A stretch of DNA of 64,000 nt from CAVSQX01 sp963730225 (lineage in GTDB: Bacteria; Planctomycetota; Phycisphaerae; Tepidisphaerales; Tepidisphaeraceae). Location: positions 744,001 through 808,000 of the forward strand of contig CAVSQX010000001.1 in NCBI GenBank assembly GCA_963730225.1, written 5' to 3'. Both the position numbers and the translations under genes were made by a program. This document shows positions 18,487 to 28,136 of this stretch, one piece after another. Under the pieces are notes generated by a model. It did no database searches. It had not been told where the DNA came from and worked only from the letters and a program-made list of their open reading frames with translations. Numbering within the stretch: the first letter of the stretch is position 1; each line of letters opens with the position of its first letter.

Positions 18487-20622
18487 TCACGCCGTAATCT
18501 TGAACGGCTTGGAGATCAGCACTCGGACCAGTTCGCTGTCGGTGAACTCCAGCGAACAGGTTCCAATCGCGTTGAGTTCCAAATCCGAGAACGTGGCGAT
18601 GCCATCCACCACCGGCTGGCTCAGCGTTCCAGCCAGAATATCTCCGGCCGGATGCAGTTTTAGTGCCGCCGTCACCGTCGAGTCATCGTCGGTCGCGACG
18701 TTTCCGAACTTGTCGAGCAGCTCGACCTGCGCGCCGAAATCCACATCCACGCTGCTGCCGGCCGGTGGAGTGAGAAACGCCATCTTCGTCGCCGCCCCGG
18801 GCGTGACATTGAACGCCGGCGCCGTCACCGGTGCATTCTTCCCGTCGATGATGCTCAGCGTGTATGAGCCGACCCTGTCGATGACCATCGAACTGAACGT
18901 GGCGACGCCCTGCTTCACAACCGCCACGGCGGCGATCAACTTCCCCCCCGCCGGGCCGCTGAGAATCGCCGCTCTCATCGCGGAGTGATTCGTCGTCAGC
19001 AGATTTCCGAATTGATCGAACAGATTCACCTCGATCGGCGCGCCCATCTTTTGCCCCGCCACCGCGCCGACGGGATTCTGCGCGATCGACAACTGCGGAA
19101 TGATCGGAAGCGTGATCGGCCGCAGATTTGCGGATTTGAGCGTGCCGTCGCTGGCCACGATATGGACCGTGCCCGCCGTGCCCAGCGAAAGATCGCTGAA
19201 CGTCGCCACGCCGTCGACCGCGTTGACGGTCACGGTGCCGTCGAGCGTGCCGCTTCCCTTGATCGACAACGTCACCGCCGAATCGTCGAACGCCGCCGTC
19301 TTGTTACCCGCCCCTTCGATCGTGACGACAACGTTGGATGCAAAATCGCCGTCGGCCAGAGTGGTCGTCGGCTGCTGCGTCACGGCCAGATGCGTCGAGG
19401 GAATGTTTCCCGGAGCCAGAAGTTCGTAGAGAGCGCCGTTGTCCTTGGTGCTTCCGAGTTGCGTCGTGCCGAAAATATCCCCGTGAGAATCGAAATATAC
19501 CGAGCTGCCCGGATCGTGCGGGCCGCCGAAGGTAAAAGAATAAATCGATTCATGCGCGCCCGGAGTGACGCTGGTGGCCTGTGGAATCTCAAAGACTTCG
19601 CCTTGATTGGTCGCTCCGCCGAATTCCGCGGTGCCGAAAAGATCACCGCTGGAATCCAGAATCACCGGCCCCACCGGCGAGCCGCCGTAGAAGTACGGAG
19701 TGTGCCCCGGGAAGTCGTACAACGTGTCGATCGAGCTGCTGTTGGCGGAAAGCTCCCAGATGTTGCTATAAGCGGGGTTGTTGATGTTCCCCTGCGAGGT
19801 TCCAAACAAATCGCCGGCCGAGTCCATCGCAATTCCACCCTGCGGATTGCCGCCGCTGGTGGTTCCGTTGAAGTCGGCCAAATCGGTAATGGTCGAGTCG
19901 CCAAGGTGATATTTCCAAACGTCCCCGTCGCCATCGAAACCGCCGTTGTAGGCGGTACCCCAGAAATTGCCGTTACCGTCGCTAATCAGCCCGCCGTAGG
20001 GATTGGCCCCGTCAAAGCCCGCGTATTGGAAAAGCACCAGCGCACTGAGCGTCTGGTTGGAGGCGTTGTATTCCCAGATGGAGCCGCCGTTGGCGTTGCC
20101 CTGGGGCCCCTGAGCCGTGCCGAAGACATCGCCGGAACCGTCGACGTAGATTTGCCCCGAGGGCGTTTGGGAAGTCGTCGCATCGTCGAAGGAAGCCAGC
20201 AGATTGATGGTCGACGAGCCCGCCAGAAGTTCCCAGACCGAGCCCTGGTTGTTGGCCCCGCCGCTGGTGCACGTGCCGTAAAGATCACCCGCGCCGTCGA
20301 TGGACAATCCGCCTTGGGGGGATTCTCCGTCCGTTCCGTCGAACGAGGCCGCCAGGGTCAGAACGCCCGTGCTCTTGGGCAATTCCCAGATCGCGCCTTC
20401 AGAATCCGCCCCGCCCGCGCTGGCCACGCCGAAGATATCTCCCTGCGTGTCGGTGACGATGGTGGCCGCCGAATTCTTCACACCGATCGAAGCGAAAGCC
20501 CCGAGTTGCACGAAACTGTAGCCCGAGGCGCTCAGCAGACGGCGAAATTCCAACCGCTCCACCGCGGCGCCGCCAGACTCTGGATTCCGAGAACGATTCG
20601 ATCGACTTAGTTGAAATGACAT
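18487..20622 (-). CDS. LEPRxLL-type surface protein with GloVer-like tandem repeats and Ig-like domains
   Basis: 711 residues, intact. The N-terminus has no ordinary signal peptide but the motif VERLEFRRLLSA, a variant of the planctomycete LEPRxLL surface-protein signal. Residues of about 30-400 contain roughly eight repeats of pattern GDLFGT...GGxxNxGxVWE, as in 'choice-of-anchor tandem repeat GloVer-containing' proteins, which probably form a propeller-like fold. The second half contains three Ig-like/filamin-type repeats with a LAVTQQPTT...VATFSDLSL pattern. It lacks the dockerin-like cassette and the PEP-CTERM tail of its neighbours. Likely a secreted or cell-surface protein of unknown binding role. 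Confidence 0.82.
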   Translation of the reverse strand: MSFQLSRSNRSRNPESGGAAVERLEFRRLLSASGYSFVQLGAFASIGVKNSAATIVTDTQGDIFGVASAGGADSEGAIWELPKSTGVLTLAASFDGTDGESPQGGLSIDGAGDLYGTCTSGGANNQGSVWELLAGSSTINLLASFDDATTSQTPSGQIYVDGSGDVFGTAQGPQGNANGGSIWEYNASNQTLSALVLFQYAGFDGANPYGGLISDGNGNFWGTAYNGGFDGDGDVWKYHLGDSTITDLADFNGTTSGGNPQGGIAMDSAGDLFGTSQGNINNPAYSNIWELSANSSSIDTLYDFPGHTPYFYGGSPVGPVILDSSGDLFGTAEFGGATNQGEVFEIPQATSVTPGAHESIYSFTFGGPHDPGSSVYFDSHGDIFGTTQLGSTKDNGALYELLAPGNIPSTHLAVTQQPTTTLADGDFASNVVVTIEGAGNKTAAFDDSAVTLSIKGSGTLDGTVTVNAVDGVATFSDLSLGTAGTVHIVASDGTLKSANLRPITLPIIPQLSIAQNPVGAVAGQKMGAPIEVNLFDQFGNLLTTNHSAMRAAILSGPAGGKLIAAVAVVKQGVATFSSMVIDRVGSYTLSIIDGKNAPVTAPAFNVTPGAATKMAFLTPPAGSSVDVDFGAQVELLDKFGNVATDDDSTVTAALKLHPAGDILAGTLSQPVVDGIATFSDLELNAIGTCSLEFTDSELVRVLISKPFKITA

Positions 20623-20985
20623 GGAATGCCCTTAAAAATTATGAATCGAGACGATTGAACAGGCACAGTAAAAAACACCGTGCGGCCTGTCAAACATATC
20701 TCTCCTGATTATAAATATCAGCGGCCGTTGTAAACGCGGCGTCAAAAGCTGCGTCGTGCTGCACCGCTCGCCCACCGAACTCGTCAGCACAGAAACTGCT
20801 CAGCGAAGGTAAGGACTTTGCACGAAGCGATCTGGCAGGCACATCAGGCATTGCATGCCAATGGCCTCAGCAGCAATCTGATAATCCGGCTCGGCCAACG
20901 TAACATTTCGTAACAAACGTAACATCGGACGGCGCAGTTCGCGCCGATCGTCGGCAGATGTGGACTACGCAGACGGCGTCGTCCG
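20623..20985. other. Intergenic region of 363 bp, upstream of the GloVer-like gene
   Basis: No open frame or RNA gene is convincing. It should hold the promoter of the minus-strand gene that starts at 20622 and the 3' end of the gene that stops at 20986. It contains the triple CGTAACA repeat listed separately. Confidence 0.6.
20899..20924. promoter_or_regulatory. Triple direct repeat CGTAACA, possible operator
   Basis: The heptamer CGTAACA occurs three times at 20899, 20909 and 20918, spaced 10 and 9 bp, i.e. about one helical turn. On the minus strand it reads TGTTACG. It lies about 280 bp upstream of the GloVer-like gene. Helically phased repeats suggest cooperative binding of a regulator; no known factor is assigned. 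Confidence 0.35.
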
Positions 20986-22956
20986 CTACGAACGGCGTCG
21001 CCGACGCATGAACAGGCCCGTGCCCAATAGTGCGATCAATCCCAGCGACGCCGGCTCGGGAACCGCCGCGCTGGATGAACCGGCAATCTGCGACGTGTTG
21101 GCCGCGATCATTTCCGCCGGCGAACCAGCCAGGCCAGCCAGGCTGGCGCCCTGCGTGTTGAAGGCGTTGTCGATCAACGTGTAATCGTCACCGTTGACCA
21201 CGCCGTCGTAGTTGAAGTCTCCGTTTCGCCAGCCGGTAAGACTGTTGTTAAAGCCGTTGTCGATCAGCGTGTAGTCGCTGCCGTTGACGACTCCATCGAG
21301 ATTGGCGTCGCCGAAGTAGGTGTACTTCATCAGAATATCCGTGTTGGTGACGGACTGTCCGTCGAAGCTTCCGACCAGCGGATTGCCCGAAGCGTCCGCA
21401 TTCAATTCGACGCCGATCGCCGTGTTGGACGTTCCGGCGGCCACGGAGGAAAGAATGCCCGCTGAGCCGTTCCAATGGCCGCTGTTGTAGCCTTGTTTGA
21501 TTTGACTGGTGATCTGCGCCAAGCCGGCGGCCGCGGTGACGCTGTCGGGATTGTGCACGATCATGTCGTTGCTCGTGATATCCAACTGTCCCTGCCACGA
21601 GCCGGGACCTCCGGCGAAGGTGAGCTCGGACGCCACCAAAATACTTCGATCGCCGTGTTGGTCCGGCTGATTCAGCACGGCGGTGCCGCCGGCGCCGATC
21701 AGGAAGTCGTCTACGCCGTACACCTTGAATCCCGAGCCCGCTTCGGCAGCAGTGCGGCCGGCCCAGTCGATCGAGCCGTCGTCGATCACCGAAACGCTCT
21801 GGTTTGGATTGTTGGAATCGGTCAAAGGGTCCGGGGCCGTCACGGTGGAGACGCCCGGAATGTATGCAACGTTCACGGTCGAACCGGCATTAACCTCCAG
21901 CGTCGCGCCGTTGGAGACACTGATGATTCCCGACGTTCGGCCAAAGCTCAACTGCCCGCCGGTGGTTCCATTGGAAGTAACGATCAGCGTCGAATTGGGT
22001 CCCCAGATAAAATTGCTGGCCACGCCAGTGCCGTTGGTGTTGAAGTTCAGGCTGCGCCCGCCGGTCGACGGGTTCAACGGATCGAAGGTGTCAACCGTGA
22101 GAGTGGAGAAAAGGTCGATCTCGCCGGCAATGTTGGCGGTGACGGGAGTGGTATCGAAAATCGCCCCGGTCGTTCCGGTGGTGGAGCTGCTGTACTCAAA
22201 ACCCGTCGAGCCGATCGCGGTGGGTCCGTTGATGGTCAGCGTGCTGCGGAAGGAGTCCAGATGCTGCGGCGGCGTCGAATCGCCGGGATTGATGCCGTCG
22301 GCGCCGAACAGAATCGTGCCGCCGGTTGCGGTGATCGGATTGGTCACCCCGGCCCAGCCCAGGCCCGAACTGCCGTTGTAACCAATCGCGTTGAGCGTCT
22401 CGCCGGTGCCGCCGGGTATGTTTTCGATGACAAATTTGCCCGTCGAGCCCATGTCGACGTTCCACGAACCGGCGTACATGGTGGTCGTGATAGCGCCGGA
22501 ACAAATCTGGTAAAGCCCATCGCCTTCCACGGTGATCGAGGCCAGCGTGTCACCCGTGCTAACGGCTCGCCAGGCGGTGTTGTCGATGAGAGTGTCGCCG
22601 GCATTGGGTACGTCGATGGTAATGGCAGCGGCGGTAGCGACGGTTGGGCTGCCGGCGGAATAAGCGTTGAATCCGCTCGCTTCCCACGTCGTGTTGTTGT
22701 TCAGCGTGAGCGTTCCAATGCCGGTTGCGCTTCCCAGGCCGCCGGCCGACGTGGCCAGGGCCGCGGGCGTTCCCAGCGTATCGGCGGCGGCCCCGCTCGC
22801 CGGAGCCTTGAAGCCGATCTGCACGCCGAATTTCGGATTGGTTAGCGTGGCGTTTTGGTAGAACGTGCTGCCCGAGTTCGAAGCGTGACGGTGCCGACCG
22901 GCGTGCTGGCGGCGGTGACATCGGTGAAACCGACATTTCCGCTGCAATCGGTTCAA
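20986..22956 (-). CDS. PEP-CTERM surface protein, C-terminal part (same gene as 23966-26620)
   Basis: The listed 5' end is not a real start; the first 25 residues are out of frame and the meaningful reading begins near SNSGSTFYQNATL at about 22880. The body consists of beta-strand-rich autotransporter-type repeat sequence. The end carries the shared cassette (DMIVHNPDS region, two dockerin-like loops) and the sorting signal AAVPEPASLGLIALLGTG followed by a run of Arg. Together with the two parts upstream it forms one protein of about 1,870 residues once at least five indels are corrected. Probably exported and processed by an exosortase. Confidence 0.7.
   Translation of the reverse strand: MNRLQRKCRFHRCHRRQHAGRHRHASNSGSTFYQNATLTNPKFGVQIGFKAPASGAAADTLGTPAALATSAGGLGSATGIGTLTLNNNTTWEASGFNAYSAGSPTVATAAAITIDVPNAGDTLIDNTAWRAVSTGDTLASITVEGDGLYQICSGAITTTMYAGSWNVDMGSTGKFVIENIPGGTGETLNAIGYNGSSGLGWAGVTNPITATGGTILFGADGINPGDSTPPQHLDSFRSTLTINGPTAIGSTGFEYSSSTTGTTGAIFDTTPVTANIAGEIDLFSTLTVDTFDPLNPSTGGRSLNFNTNGTGVASNFIWGPNSTLIVTSNGTTGGQLSFGRTSGIISVSNGATLEVNAGSTVNVAYIPGVSTVTAPDPLTDSNNPNQSVSVIDDGSIDWAGRTAAEAGSGFKVYGVDDFLIGAGGTAVLNQPDQHGDRSILVASELTFAGGPGSWQGQLDITSNDMIVHNPDSVTAAAGLAQITSQIKQGYNSGHWNGSAGILSSVAAGTSNTAIGVELNADASGNPLVGSFDGQSVTNTDILMKYTYFGDANLDGVVNGSDYTLIDNGFNNSLTGWRNGDFNYDGVVNGDDYTLIDNAFNTQGASLAGLAGSPAEMIAANTSQIAGSSSAAVPEPASLGLIALLGTGLFMRRRRRS
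21140..21312 (-). repeat. Dockerin-like double calcium-loop cassette, copy 3
   Basis: Minus-strand copy of the block at 9721-9906, with linker NNSLTGWRNGDF. Confidence 0.85.
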
Positions 22957-23969
22957 CCGATCACGACCGTATCACCGCCGTCGGTCGATGTCCCGATCGT
23001 GAGATCGCAACTTCCGCCCGCCGTAGTCGAGGTGGAGGTAACGACGACGCTACCGCCTGAAATGCTCAGTGGATTTGCCCCGGCAAGCGTGGGCAACGTT
23101 ACGGCGGCTCCCGGCGGCGCGGTCAGTGCCCCGCCTCCAGTGCTGGCGCCGAGGGTCGGATTTCCTGAGCCGCCGAAGGTGAAAGCTCGAAGAGGTCAAT
23201 TGGAGCGTCGAGCCGCCGGACAACGTGATGAGCCCCTGTACCCAGCCCGCCCGTGCCGCCGAATACGGTTCCGCCGCCGCCGATCGGAAAGCCACCGGAG
23301 AACGAGTTGGATGCGCCCGAAAGCGTGAGGTTTCCACTGCCCGTCTTGCCCAGGCTTCCCACGCCGGTAATCGAGCCGGAGAAAATCGTGCTGAGCGTTG
23401 TCAAAACCAGTCGTGAGCGTTGCCCCCGTGCCGATTTTGATCGTTCCAGCGCCGGCGATGGAGCCGACATTGTTACTGAAGGTTTGCGTGTCGAAGACCG
23501 CGTTGGTAGCGACGGTCAGATTCGTGAAAGCGGGAATCGCCCCGGCTGCGCCCATTTGCAGGGTACCGGCACTGACGTTGGTGGGGCCGGCGTAGCTGTT
23601 GGACGTCGAAGTCAGCAGAAGTGTGCCGGTGTCGAGCTTGGTCAGCCCGCCCGTGCCGGCCAAGCCGCCGCTGACGGTGAACGTGTTGGCTCCAGTTACG
23701 TCGATACCGCCGCCGACGCTGTAAAGCGTGATTCCTCGAGCGGTCAGAAAACTGGTGGTGACTTCGAGCGTCGAAAGCTGCGACGATGAGCTGGAGGTCA
23801 GGGAGACATTGTTTGAGGAATTGCCCAGTTCATTGTCGGCGTTGATGTTCAGCGTACCGCCGCCATCGACGGCCACAACGCCCGTGAAGGTGTTGGCGCT
23901 CTGGAGCGTCACCGACCCGGTGCCGCTGACGACGAGTGTCGAGTTGCCTGTGATGGGCCCACCCGTCAA
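22957..23969 (-). pseudogene. Middle of the PEP-CTERM protein gene, broken by several indels
   Basis: Coding-type sequence continues through this stretch but changes frame repeatedly: LTGGPITGNSTLVVSG from 23969 to about 23400, then IFSGSITGVGSLGKTGSG to about 23245, GLITLSGGSTLQLTSS to about 23190, FTFGGSGNPTLGASTGGG to a stop near 22970, then the frame of the C-terminal part from about 22880. Each segment is recognisably autotransporter-associated beta-strand repeat or low-complexity Gly/Thr/Ser sequence. The spacing between repeats is preserved, which argues for single-base indels rather than larger rearrangement. Either a local assembly-error patch or a decayed gene. Confidence 0.65.
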
Positions 23970-26620
23970 GGTGTAAGCGTCGGAATTGTTGGCAAAAGTG
24001 ACCAGTCCGGCGCGACGCCGCCGTTGGCAATCGTGACCGTAAACGGCGCGGTGCCCGGGCTGGTGTCGTCAAACACGACGCTGTCGCCGTTAGCAAAGGC
24101 GGCCGTACTGGAATTCCAATTCAGATCGCTGGGATTTGTATCCCACGAGCCGCTGCCGCCCGACCACGTCAACGCCGGCGGGGGAGTAACAACCAGATCG
24201 ACAACGCCCGAATTGTTTTGCAGTGTGAACCCAAATCCGGCCGGTTCCGTCGCCGGGTTCACAAACATGCTTGTAAACAGCCCGGTTTCAACTCCCGAAT
24301 ATGTGATCAATGGATAGGTGCCAGCGCCCAGCGCTCCCAGGTTGGTCAGATTGATCGGGATCGTGTTGGCACTGGTGCCCAGGCCCAGGCTTCCGCTGCC
24401 CAGCGCGATCAAGTCGCTGGAGCCGGGCGTGTTGAGATTGAAATCGAGCGTGCCGCTGAGCGTCGCGCTGGGGGCAAAGTTCAGTCCACCGAGCGTGAAG
24501 GTTCCCGCCAGGTGCGCTCCGCCGGAGTTGCTCCCGGGAAGAAGGGTTCCGGCGTTGACCGTGACGATGCCCGCTATCGTTCCGCTGCCGCCCAGCGACG
24601 CTCCGCTGTTCACGGCAACCGCACCGGTGCCGGTACCCGACCCTGTCGGGTTATTCACCAGGAGAGTTCCGCCGTTGACGGTGGTTCCTCCGGTGTAGGT
24701 GTTAGGACCAGTTAAGCTCAAAGTGGCGGTGCTGGCGGCGTCCAGTGAAATGCTCCCGCCGGCGACGGTCCCATCGGAAATCGTGCTGGTTAGCGTCGGT
24801 ACGGCGCCGGGCCCGAAACTGCCGTTGGCGGTTTGCACGATGTTGAGGTTGACGCCGTTGAGCTTGACGGTGTTGCTGGCTGTGCCACTGGTCGCCACAA
24901 ACGATGCGGAGAAGCTTCCAATCGTCTGTGGAGTATTGAGCGTGAGGTTCGTGTTGGTGGGCGTGGTGCCGCTGCTGGCCAGCGCTACAGGTCCAACGCT
25001 GGAACTGAGCGATGAGCCGGTGTTCACGATGACCGAACCGCTGTTGATGATCGTTCCGCCGGTCCACGAATTGGCTGTCCCGCCGAGGTTCACCGTGCCG
25101 CCGCCGACGATGGTCAGTGGGCCTACGCCCGTGATGTTGCCGTTGATCGCGCTGATGGTGGAAGGATTGATGCTGATCGACGATGCGGCAACCATGTTCA
25201 CGTTGGAATTCAGCGTGTCGCCAAGCTGTCCGGTCGTCGTGTTGCCCAATTCCAGCGCCCCGCCGGTGGCGGACGTGGCGGCCGCCGCCGGCGTCACGGT
25301 TCCGATGCCGCTCATATTGATGGTCTGAGCAGGACCGCCCCAACTCAGGGAGCCAACTCCGTCCAGCCACAACTGACTGTATGGGTTGACGGTGATGGCG
25401 CCGGTCGTGATGCCTCCCACGCTTCCGCTGGTCGTGTTCAAATCCAGGGAGACGCCGTCCGGAGCGGGCACGCTGTTGCTTCCGAGCGTCCAACTACCGG
25501 TGGCGGTCGAGGGAGTGGCGATCGTCGAGCTGATGCGGATCGCCGTTCCGGCCAACGTGGAGCTGCCGCCGCTCAGAAACGTCGCGCTGTTTCCGTTGTC
25601 GGTGTAAGTACCCAGGCGGCCGTTTTCGCCGAAAGGGGCGCCGGAGGTTGCACCGCTGGCATTCTGCGTCGCGTTCTCATAATCGACGAACGTGACGTTG
25701 CTGCCCGTGAGAATGGTGGAGGGGAATGACTGCACAGCGCCGTTGGTAGAAGTGTTTCCACCCATGGAGAAAGTCAGCGTGGAGCTGGCCGCCATCGTCA
25801 GGCTGTTGCCGAACGTGATGGAGGATGAAGCCGCGGTATTTCCTCGGTTCATGCTGATGGTCGAACTGCCCGTCACGGTCATGTTGCCGATCAATTGCGT
25901 CGTGGATGAAGGAGAATTGGTGCTGTTGACGATGAACGTGGAGCCGTTAAGCGCCAAGTTGTTGTTGTTCAGGTACTGATAGGAAATATTGCCGGAGGTA
26001 ATGCCCGCCACGCCCTCGGCCAAAGTCGAGTTATTGACGGTAATTCCGCCGCTGAGCGTAATCGCATTGGCCAGCACCAGCGTGCCGCCACCGGAAACCG
26101 TCAAGCCGGCGCTTCCTCCCAGCACCAGGTTATTGGGACCGCTTCCGCCGCTGACTTCCGTGCCGATCGTCTCGGTCATGCTCGCGCCGACGGTAACCGT
26201 CGGGGCAGCGCCCGCGCCGGGACTGGCCAAAATCAACGTGTTATTGGCGGCTGAAGAGCTGAGCGTGTAACCGGTAACGCCGAAATCCAGACCATCGGCG
26301 GTAATCTGCGCCGAGGTCGGGCTCACCACCGTTACCGTGCCGGCGGGACTGTTGAAATCCGCGACGGAATTGTTAACCCACGGCCCGCCAGACCACTGCG
26401 TGCCCCCGGAGGCGCTCCACGAGCCGCTGCCGCCGACCCAAACAAGATCGGCCAACGCCTGATGAGCTGATCCCGCGGCGATGCCGCCGGCCAGCGCGGC
26501 GGCGACAATCATTCCGCGCCGCAACTGCGGGCCGCCAACGGATCGATTCCGTCGCTTGACCGCATTGGTGTATTCCTTCTGATCCCGTCGCCCACAACCG
26601 ATAGTGTTCCGCAGATTCAT
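23966..26620 (-). CDS. PEP-CTERM autotransporter-repeat protein, N-terminal part (frameshifted near 24010)
   Basis: 884 residues. The N-terminus is Arg-rich, then a hydrophobic segment RGMIVAAALAGGIAAGSAHQ and a cleavage-like ALAD, a signal peptide; translation could also begin at an internal Met nearer to it. The mature part starts LVWVGGSGSWSASGGTQWSG, the strand pattern that opens many autotransporter-repeat proteins, and has repeats such as LSLTGPNTYTGGTTVNGGTL. The reading ends out of frame after TVTIANGGVAP; the adjacent frame continues TFANNSDAYTLTGGP, so a single base is gained or lost near 24010. A surface-exposed role is inferred. Confidence 0.72.
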   Translation of the reverse strand: MNLRNTIGCGRRDQKEYTNAVKRRNRSVGGPQLRRGMIVAAALAGGIAAGSAHQALADLVWVGGSGSWSASGGTQWSGGPWVNNSVADFNSPAGTVTVVSPTSAQITADGLDFGVTGYTLSSSAANNTLILASPGAGAAPTVTVGASMTETIGTEVSGGSGPNNLVLGGSAGLTVSGGGTLVLANAITLSGGITVNNSTLAEGVAGITSGNISYQYLNNNNLALNGSTFIVNSTNSPSSTTQLIGNMTVTGSSTISMNRGNTAASSSITFGNSLTMAASSTLTFSMGGNTSTNGAVQSFPSTILTGSNVTFVDYENATQNASGATSGAPFGENGRLGTYTDNGNSATFLSGGSSTLAGTAIRISSTIATPSTATGSWTLGSNSVPAPDGVSLDLNTTSGSVGGITTGAITVNPYSQLWLDGVGSLSWGGPAQTINMSGIGTVTPAAAATSATGGALELGNTTTGQLGDTLNSNVNMVAASSISINPSTISAINGNITGVGPLTIVGGGTVNLGGTANSWTGGTIINSGSVIVNTGSSLSSSVGPVALASSGTTPTNTNLTLNTPQTIGSFSASFVATSGTASNTVKLNGVNLNIVQTANGSFGPGAVPTLTSTISDGTVAGGSISLDAASTATLSLTGPNTYTGGTTVNGGTLLVNNPTGSGTGTGAVAVNSGASLGGSGTIAGIVTVNAGTLLPGSNSGGAHLAGTFTLGGLNFAPSATLSGTLDFNLNTPGSSDLIALGSGSLGLGTSANTIPINLTNLGALGAGTYPLITYSGVETGLFTSMFVNPATEPAGFGFTLQNNSGVVDLVVTPPPALTWSGGSGSWDTNPSDLNWNSSTAAFANGDSVVFDDTSPGTAPFTVTIANGGVAPDWSLLPTIPTLTP

Positions 26621-26759
26621 CTCTCACCTCTCCTAAGTTGAATTCAGCTTGGAAGTGCTTGCCCGCCAATTCGCGTTCAATCTAATAGCACGCTCGCTTG
26701 AGCCTTTGAACAACGGCTGGTTAGCTTTTGATTAGATTCGCCTCCTATGATGATCAACG

Positions 26760-27920
26760 TTAATGCATGACCGGGATGTACGGGGTCGAGGCGTTATACG
26801 CCTTTAGAACATCCGGGTATTCGCCGGTAGCTGGCGTGGCCGGAAGCAAGCTACCTTTTGGAATCCACAACATGGGATTAGCCGATTGGATTTCGGTCAG
26901 GGTTTCGCCGTGCCCGTCGAAGAAAACGGCATTCATCTTAAACGTGCCCTCTTTCGTGCCGCCATGGCGATAGGCCATAAGGCGAGGCTCCGACGCCCAC
27001 TTTGAGCCGCCATTTGCGGGGTTGGACGAGCGATCGTAGGCGCCGCTCATCGTGGACCACGGCCCCAGGTCGGTATAGGGGCCGGTGCTTCCGTTGGTAT
27101 CGTCGTACCAGGTGCCGACGCCGATCGTGAGATTGTAGCTGCCAAACGGGGCCGGCGTTCCGCTGGGCCCTTGCTTGTAGATAAAGCCTTTCGCTCCGTC
27201 AGCCATGAAGATCTTGCTTCCCGAATCACCGACAAGGTTGATCTTGGGCGCGTACGACGGGTCGGTAGGCCACGTGCCGCCTGAGCTTATTCGAGTAGCC
27301 CCGGTCACACCCCCGGTATCAGGTGTTTGGAAGCTGCCGTCCAGCAGAAATGCCCATGCCGTAACATAACTTAACGCCTGAACAGGTCCGCACCACGTGC
27401 CGCCTGCGGGGTTCGCCAGGACTCCTTTGAAGGAAGGACACTGAAACTGCGGCATGTTGACGTATTCAAAGTATCGATTCGCTTCGTTTGGGTCGAGTAA
27501 TGCCGATGAATATGTGGGGCTTACGCTGGGCACCGTCAACTTCATCTCGACAATCATAGGAGTGATGTAATCGCTGGGATAAATCGGCGCCCATTGGGGA
27601 ATATTGCCGTTCGGGTACGCCGGCGTCGTGCCATTGACTACAACGGGGTTGGATTCGTGAAGCTGCGGAAAGAACGTGCACCCCGTCGTTGCCCCGCTGC
27701 CGATGATCCAACCGTAATTCTCCGCCGCGTATTCATGCATGCACTGCGCCAGCGTGCGAAGATTGGCCAGGCATTGTGCTGATTGCGCCGCTCTTCGCGC
27801 CTTGTTCAGCGCTGGCAGCAGAATTGAGATCAGAAGCGCGATGATTCCAATAACGACGAGCAATTCAACCAATGTGAAACCAGCAAAAAACCGCCCACGG
27901 CATTTGGGTTTCTCACGCAT
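26760..27920 (-). CDS. Type II secretion pseudopilin-like protein with H-X9-DG C-terminal motif
   Basis: 386 residues, intact. The N-terminus is a textbook class III prepilin signal, GFTLVELLVVIGIIALLISI, with Glu at position +5 of the mature protein and a long hydrophobic helix. The C-terminal globular part contains FFDGHGETL, matching the prepilin-related H-X9-DG family that is hugely expanded in planctomycetes. After cleavage and methylation by prepilin peptidase such proteins are expected at the inner membrane or in pseudopili. No secretion machinery gene lies nearby. It is followed on the same strand by the PEP-CTERM gene after 139 bp, a stretch with no other feature. Confidence 0.88.
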   Translation of the reverse strand: MREKPKCRGRFFAGFTLVELLVVIGIIALLISILLPALNKARRAAQSAQCLANLRTLAQCMHEYAAENYGWIIGSGATTGCTFFPQLHESNPVVVNGTTPAYPNGNIPQWAPIYPSDYITPMIVEMKLTVPSVSPTYSSALLDPNEANRYFEYVNMPQFQCPSFKGVLANPAGGTWCGPVQALSYVTAWAFLLDGSFQTPDTGGVTGATRISSGGTWPTDPSYAPKINLVGDSGSKIFMADGAKGFIYKQGPSGTPAPFGSYNLTIGVGTWYDDTNGSTGPYTDLGPWSTMSGAYDRSSNPANGGSKWASEPRLMAYRHGGTKEGTFKMNAVFFDGHGETLTEIQSANPMLWIPKGSLLPATPATGEYPDVLKAYNASTPYIPVMH

Positions 27921-28136
27921 AAAGTAACCATATCCTTAGATTTAGCCGCAATTATTAACATTGTGTAAGGATAAAATCAAGTGTTCTATAGGTTCGCGCT
28001 AGGACAGCAGGCGTCTTCGCCAAGCCCCCCGCTTTATCATGCGCCTTCCCGCTCGCAACCCGACACGCCCCAACCTGAATTTGACGAAGGTCTTACACGA
28101 GAGCTAGGCTTCCTGGCCCACTTTCTGCCGAGGAAA

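Noticed and set aside
18985..20610. Plus-strand open frame of 541 codons opposite the GloVer-like gene
   Set aside because: Low-complexity Arg-rich translation; the minus strand has clear repeats and domains.
21475..22845. Plus-strand open frame of 456 codons
   Set aside because: Antisense to the repeat protein with dockerin-like cassette and PEP-CTERM end; its own translation has no recognisable domain.
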